17,866 nucleotides of DNA, taken from the NCBI GenBank assembly GCA_051005875.1, contig JBPCIX010000036.1, positions 1 through 17,866 of the forward strand, read 5' to 3'. The DNA is from JBPCIX01 sp051005875 (GTDB lineage: Bacteria; Actinomycetota; CADDZG01; JAHWKV01). The position numbers were made by a program, and so were the translations under genes. This document shows positions 14,484-17,866 of this stretch, in pieces. Within the stretch, counting starts at the first letter, position 1. Each line of letters opens with the position of its first letter. The notes below the pieces were generated by a model. The model had not been told where the DNA came from. It worked only from the letters and a program-made list of their open reading frames with translations, and ran no database searches.

Positions 14484-15653
14484 ATGGATGATGTTTCCTT
14501 CGCAGTTGAGCCGGAAGGCCCTATTCGTGTAGCGATTCTTGGGTCTACCGGGTCTATCGGCCGCCAGGCGCTCGATGTTTGCCGGGCCAATCCAGGCAGG
14601 TTCCAGGTCACCGCTTTGGCGGCAGGGACCGACTGGGAAGGGCTGATGTCCCAGGCCAAGGAGTTCGAAGTAGGTTTGGTTGGCATCGGCCCCGGCTCCT
14701 ACGACCCTCCGCAGGAAATCAAAGTCATCGGCGGCGATAATTCCGCCGCCGAAATAGCCGAGAGCTGTGATGCCCACGTTGTTCTGAATGCGGTCATGGG
14801 GGCCGCAGGCCTAAAGGCCACATTGGCCACAATTGCTTCTGAGAAGAACCTCGCGCTGGCTAACAAAGAGAGCCTGGTGACTGCCGGGGAGCTGGTAATG
14901 GGCAAGGTCGCCCCCGGCCAACTGCGCCCGGTCGACAGCGAGCACTCGGCGCTGTGGCAAGTTCTTGAGGGGCTGAGGCCCGACCAAGTACGCAAGGTGA
15001 TCCTTACCGGAAGCGGCGGTCCGTTCCGGGGGAGAACCGCCGAAGAGCTTCAAACCGTTAATCCCGCCGAAGCTCTGGCCCATCCAGTCTGGGAGATGGG
15101 GCCGAAGATAACGATCGATTCAGCGACCCTGATGAATAAGGGGCTCGAAGTCATCGAGGCACACTTTCTTTTCGGTTTTACCTATGACGAGATCGAGGTT
15201 GTCATTCATCCTGAAGGCATTGTTCACGCAATGGCCGAAACGGTCGACGGCGCCGTGTTCGCTCACGCGGCGCCGCCTGATATGCGCCTCCCGATTCAAC
15301 TTGCCCTGGCCTGGCCGGAAAGGCTTGGCCCCCCCGGTGCGAAGCGGATTGATTGGACAAGCGCCCAGAAAATGACTTTCGAGCCGCCGGACCTCGGTGT
15401 CTTCAAGTGCTTCAATCTCGCGGTTGAAGCCGGCCGGCGAGGCGATACTTATCCTGCCGTGCTAAACGCCTCGAACGAAGTAGCCGTCAAGGCGTTCTTG
15501 GAGCAGCGCCTGCCGTTCACCGATATCTCGACCGTTGTGGAGCAAACGCTGGAAGCCCACGCACCCTCGGAGCCTCAACTCGATGGGGTTTTAGAGGCGG
15601 ACCGTTGGGCTCGAAACAGGGCCAACGAAATCATAGCGAGGACACCACACTAG
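14484..15653 (+). CDS. dxr: 1-deoxy-D-xylulose-5-phosphate reductoisomerase (389 aa)
   Basis: Dxr rearranges and reduces DXP to MEP with NADPH, the first committed MEP step. It begins with a nucleotide-binding fold (AILGSTGSIGRQAL, 18-30) and has ALANKESLVTAG (126-135), VDSEHSALWQ with metal ligands D151 and E153, TGSGGPFRG (175-183), HPVWEMGPKITIDSATLMNKGLEVIE with E222, and ASNEVAVKAFL near 329-339. The substrate-loop segment usually reading HPQSIIHSM is HPEGIVHAM here. The frame is open from an ATG at 14427 inside uppS. The ATG at 14484 gives a normal N-terminus; a TTG at 14478 is better spaced (8 nt) from GGAAG at 14465-14469. The choice is worth two residues. The neighbours upstream and downstream on the same strand fit an isoprenoid operon. 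Confidence 0.95.
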   Translation: MDDVSFAVEPEGPIRVAILGSTGSIGRQALDVCRANPGRFQVTALAAGTDWEGLMSQAKEFEVGLVGIGPGSYDPPQEIKVIGGDNSAAEIAESCDAHVVLNAVMGAAGLKATLATIASEKNLALANKESLVTAGELVMGKVAPGQLRPVDSEHSALWQVLEGLRPDQVRKVILTGSGGPFRGRTAEELQTVNPAEALAHPVWEMGPKITIDSATLMNKGLEVIEAHFLFGFTYDEIEVVIHPEGIVHAMAETVDGAVFAHAAPPDMRLPIQLALAWPERLGPPGAKRIDWTSAQKMTFEPPDLGVFKCFNLAVEAGRRGDTYPAVLNASNEVAVKAFLEQRLPFTDISTVVEQTLEAHAPSEPQLDGVLEADRWARNRANEIIARTPH

Positions 15654-15656
15654 ATC

Positions 15657-16814
15657 ATGGGCGCATTCGGAATTGTTGCGTTTGTTGTCGCAGTGCTTGT
15701 GATGGTGCTGTTTCACGAGTTCGGGCACTTCATCACGGCCCGGAAATTCGGCATCAAAGTCGAAGAGTTTTTCATCGGGTTCGGCCCCAGGATCTTCTCG
15801 GTGCGAAAAGGCGAAACCGAATACGGCCTGAAGGCGATCTTGCTCGGCGGCTACGTGCGTATTGCGGGCATGAATCCCTTCCAAGAGATCGCGGAAGCCG
15901 ACAAGGACCGAGTATTTGGCGCCAAGCCGGCTTGGCAAAGAGCAATCGTTCTGGTCGCGGGATCCTTCACCCATTTCATTCTTGCGACTCTGATTTTCAC
16001 CATTTTGTTTTCTACGGTGGGTGTCCACGACTTTGAACAACCGTTGCCGCAACTTCAGGCGGTCGATCTCAAAGTCAATGGCAAGCCGGGACCCGGCGGC
16101 GTCGCCGGGTTGAAGGTCGGGGACCGTGTTGTAGGAATCTCGGGCAAGCCCGTTCGCAGCTGGGAGGATATTCGCAAGGTCATCCGCACCAACCCCGGCA
16201 ATCAGATTATTTTCGAAGTTAAAAGAGGCGCCAAGAGCTTGAAGATTCCGGTGACGCCTGTTGAAGCCCGGGTGCCGGAAAGCGCTGCCAAGCCGGCCAA
16301 TATGATCAAGGCGGGGCAGATCGGCGTGGCCCCTGACTTCAAGGTTGTGCGCGAATCACCCCCGGCGGCATTTTGGCATGGGTTGCGCTCCACGGGCCTT
16401 GGTATGAAGGACAGTGTCAAAGGAATTGGGCAGATCTTTTCTCCCAGCGGCCTGTCTGGAGTCTTCAAGGCGCTCGGCGCCTCGGGTGATCGACCGTTGG
16501 AGTCAGACCAGCCGGTGGGTTTGGTCGGGGGCGCGAGGCTTGCCGGTCAAGCGACATCGGCGGGAGCGTTTGAAGCATTGATTCAGTTCCTGGCCGTGTT
16601 TATTGTGTTCGTCGGCGTGATTAACCTCGCGCCGCTTCCCCCTCTTGACGGCGGTCACCTGGCGGTCCTGGCGTTTGAGAAAATTTCAGGAAAGAAGGTG
16701 GACATGCGAAAGGTGATCCCGGTCGCAGGCGCCGTTGTGGCATTCTTCGTTGTTCTTTCGATGGCGCTGCTGTACCTCGACATCTTCCGCCCGATTAGTA
16801 ATCCCTTTCAGTAG
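15657..16814 (+). CDS. rseP: RseP-type site-2 zinc metalloprotease (385 aa)
   Basis: This inner-membrane protease cuts transmembrane segments of regulatory proteins, typically anti-sigma factors, after a first cut by another protease. The zinc site is HEFGH (H20, E21, H24) in the first helix, completed by NLAPLPPLDGGH (323-334) with D331 in the third. The conserved GFGPRIFSVRKGETEYGLKAILLGGYVRI block follows the first helix and helps place substrate. One PDZ-like domain lies at about 135-205, as in Gram-positive and actinobacterial forms (E. coli has two). The last helix ends just before the stop. Start ATG 15657 is 3 nt after the dxr stop. The dxr-rseP order is common in bacteria. The substrate here is unknown; no anti-sigma gene lies in the window. 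Confidence 0.95.
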   Translation: MGAFGIVAFVVAVLVMVLFHEFGHFITARKFGIKVEEFFIGFGPRIFSVRKGETEYGLKAILLGGYVRIAGMNPFQEIAEADKDRVFGAKPAWQRAIVLVAGSFTHFILATLIFTILFSTVGVHDFEQPLPQLQAVDLKVNGKPGPGGVAGLKVGDRVVGISGKPVRSWEDIRKVIRTNPGNQIIFEVKRGAKSLKIPVTPVEARVPESAAKPANMIKAGQIGVAPDFKVVRESPPAAFWHGLRSTGLGMKDSVKGIGQIFSPSGLSGVFKALGASGDRPLESDQPVGLVGGARLAGQATSAGAFEALIQFLAVFIVFVGVINLAPLPPLDGGHLAVLAFEKISGKKVDMRKVIPVAGAVVAFFVVLSMALLYLDIFRPISNPFQ

Positions 16815-16828
16815 TCCGCGCGACTACT
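16810..16828 (+). promoter_or_regulatory. Hairpin spanning the rseP stop and proS leader
   Basis: AGTAGTC (16810-16816) and GACTACT (16822-16828) form a perfect 7-bp stem around the loop CGCGC. The rseP stop codon lies in the left arm. The hairpin ends 9 nt before the proS ATG. There is no T-run after it, so it is not a typical terminator; it could affect proS translation or be incidental. Confidence 0.45.
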
Positions 16829-16837
16829 ATTAGCCGA

Positions 16838-17866
16838 ATGACCCTGCCCGACCCGTCGTCCGACTTTCCCGCGTGGTACCAGGAGGTCGTCAAGCAGGCG
16901 GAGATGGCGGAAAGTTCCCTCGCCCGCGGGAGCATGGTGATACGGCCCTACGGCTACGCAATTTGGGAAGCGATTCAGCAGGGTCTCGATCGCCGTATTA
17001 AGCAAACGGGGCACTCGAATGTGTACTTCCCTCTACTGATCCCCGAGAGCTTGCTCCAAAAAGAGGCGGAGCACGTAGAAGGCTTCACGCCGCAGGTTGC
17101 CCTGGTTACGCACGGCGGGGGCCAAAAGCTGGAGGAGCCCCTGGCGATCAGGCCGACTTCGGAAGCGATCATTTGGGCGACGTACGCCAAGTGGATCCAA
17201 AGCTATCGGGACTTGCCGCTTCTCTACAATCAATGGGCGAATGTCGTTCGCTGGGAAATGCGCACCCGGCTGTTTCTCAGATCGTCGGAATTTCTTTGGC
17301 AGGAAGGACACACCGCGCACGAAACCTCCCAAGAGGCGATTGCCGAAGCCAAGATGATCTTGACCGAGGTCTATCAGCCGGCATTGGAGCGTGACTTCGC
17401 CATTCCGATTCTCGCCGGACGAAAGAGCGCCTCGGAGCGGTTTCCCGGAGCGGTGGAAACCTTCGCCATTGAAGCCATGATGCGGGATCGCAAAGCCCTG
17501 CAGGCAGGAACCTCGCACTACCTCGGGCAGAATTTCGGCAAAGCCTACGACGTGCAGTTCCTTGGCCGGGACGGCAAGCAGGCCTACCCCTATGCAACGT
17601 CCTGGGGGGTCTCGACGCGCCTGATCGGCGGATTGATCATGGCCCACGGTGACGAAAAGGGGCTTAGACTTCCGCCCCGCTTGGCGCCGGTTCAAGTAGT
17701 GATAGTGCCCATCTACCGAAGCGACGAAGAGTTGGCGGCAGTTCGGGAAGCTGCTGCTTCAATCGGCGCGTCGCTCGCGGGGGTCCGGGTGAGATTCGAT
17801 GATCGTGGGCACCACCGGCCCGGCTACAAGTTCAACGAATGGGAATTGAAAGGGGTACCAATCAGG
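16838..17866 (+). CDS. proS: Prolyl-tRNA synthetase, archaeal/eukaryotic type (5' part, 343 codons, runs off the window)
   Basis: This class II aminoacyl-tRNA synthetase joins proline to tRNA-Pro. The frame is open from ATG 16838 to the window end. It shows the compact type without the editing insertion: after a short N-terminus comes LARGSMVIRPYGYAIWEAI, then HSNVYFPLLIPESLL, motif 2 as RLFLRSSEFLWQEGHTAHET, motif 3 region TSWGVSTRLIGGLIMAHGDEKGL, and the start of the anticodon-binding domain (LAPVQVVIVPIYR, later GYKFNEWELKGVPIR). This type is typical of archaea and eukaryotes, and also of Thermus and some actinobacterial and Chloroflexi lineages. The bacterial-type protein carries an INS domain between motifs 2 and 3 that is absent here. 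No ribosome binding site is visible near the ATG; a hairpin lies just upstream. The remaining C-terminal domain is outside the window. Confidence 0.95.
   Translation, partial: MTLPDPSSDFPAWYQEVVKQAEMAESSLARGSMVIRPYGYAIWEAIQQGLDRRIKQTGHSNVYFPLLIPESLLQKEAEHVEGFTPQVALVTHGGGQKLEEPLAIRPTSEAIIWATYAKWIQSYRDLPLLYNQWANVVRWEMRTRLFLRSSEFLWQEGHTAHETSQEAIAEAKMILTEVYQPALERDFAIPILAGRKSASERFPGAVETFAIEAMMRDRKALQAGTSHYLGQNFGKAYDVQFLGRDGKQAYPYATSWGVSTRLIGGLIMAHGDEKGLRLPPRLAPVQVVIVPIYRSDEELAAVREAAASIGASLAGVRVRFDDRGHHRPGYKFNEWELKGVPIR

Noticed and set aside
17033..17695. 220-residue minus-strand ORF at the window end
   Set aside because: Antisense to the well-conserved proS frame.

Overview
The window is a bacterial chromosomal segment. 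By eye most of it is GC-rich (roughly 60%, not computed) and tightly packed. The prenyl-synthase and prolyl-tRNA synthetase types, the actinobacterial-looking insertion-sequence remnants and the DUF2157/GDYXXLXY pair suggest an uncultured member of the Actinomycetota. That placement is an inference with low to moderate confidence.

Region 1 (1-3470) is accessory and disturbed. A short C-terminal tail of an unknown gene is followed by a secreted zinc-metalloprotease gene split by a complete IS30-family element (378-1815, 20-bp terminal inverted repeats, transposase on the minus strand). Both halves remain in the same reading frame, so the original gene can be rebuilt. A second exported protein of unknown function follows 25 nt downstream. 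Both host genes look poorer in GC than the rest. A gene-free stretch with a 12-bp tandem repeat and an IS3-type transposase scrap close the region.

Region 2 (3471-6957, minus strand) is a complete energy-coupling-factor (ECF) importer operon: EcfT, a fused double ATPase and an S component, joined by two ATGA stop/start overlaps. The substrate is unknown.

Region 3 (7033-9891, plus strand) has a PIG-V-like GT-C membrane glycosyltransferase. It is followed by a DUF2157 membrane protein and a GDYXXLXY protein joined by a GTGA overlap.

Region 4 (10046-17866, plus strand) is an isoprenoid-to-polyprenyl cluster: ispG, ispH, a YjbQ-family gene, a trans-polyprenyl diphosphate synthase, a cis-prenyltransferase (uppS type), dxr, a site-2 protease (rseP type) and the start of an archaeal/eukaryotic-type proS. 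Three methylerythritol-phosphate (MEP) pathway enzymes make and finish IPP/DMAPP, and two prenyltransferases use them for quinone-type and lipid-carrier chains. Several genes overlap by a few bases, which suggests one transcript. The 154-nt leader before ispG holds a perfect 14-bp palindrome and a neighbouring inverted repeat that could be regulatory.

No wholly new system is evident. The points most worth a second look are the YjbQ gene with an N-terminal extension inside the isoprenoid cluster, the palindrome in front of ispG, the ECF importer with an unassigned S component and an oversized EcfT, and the IS30-split protease with its unknown exported partner.
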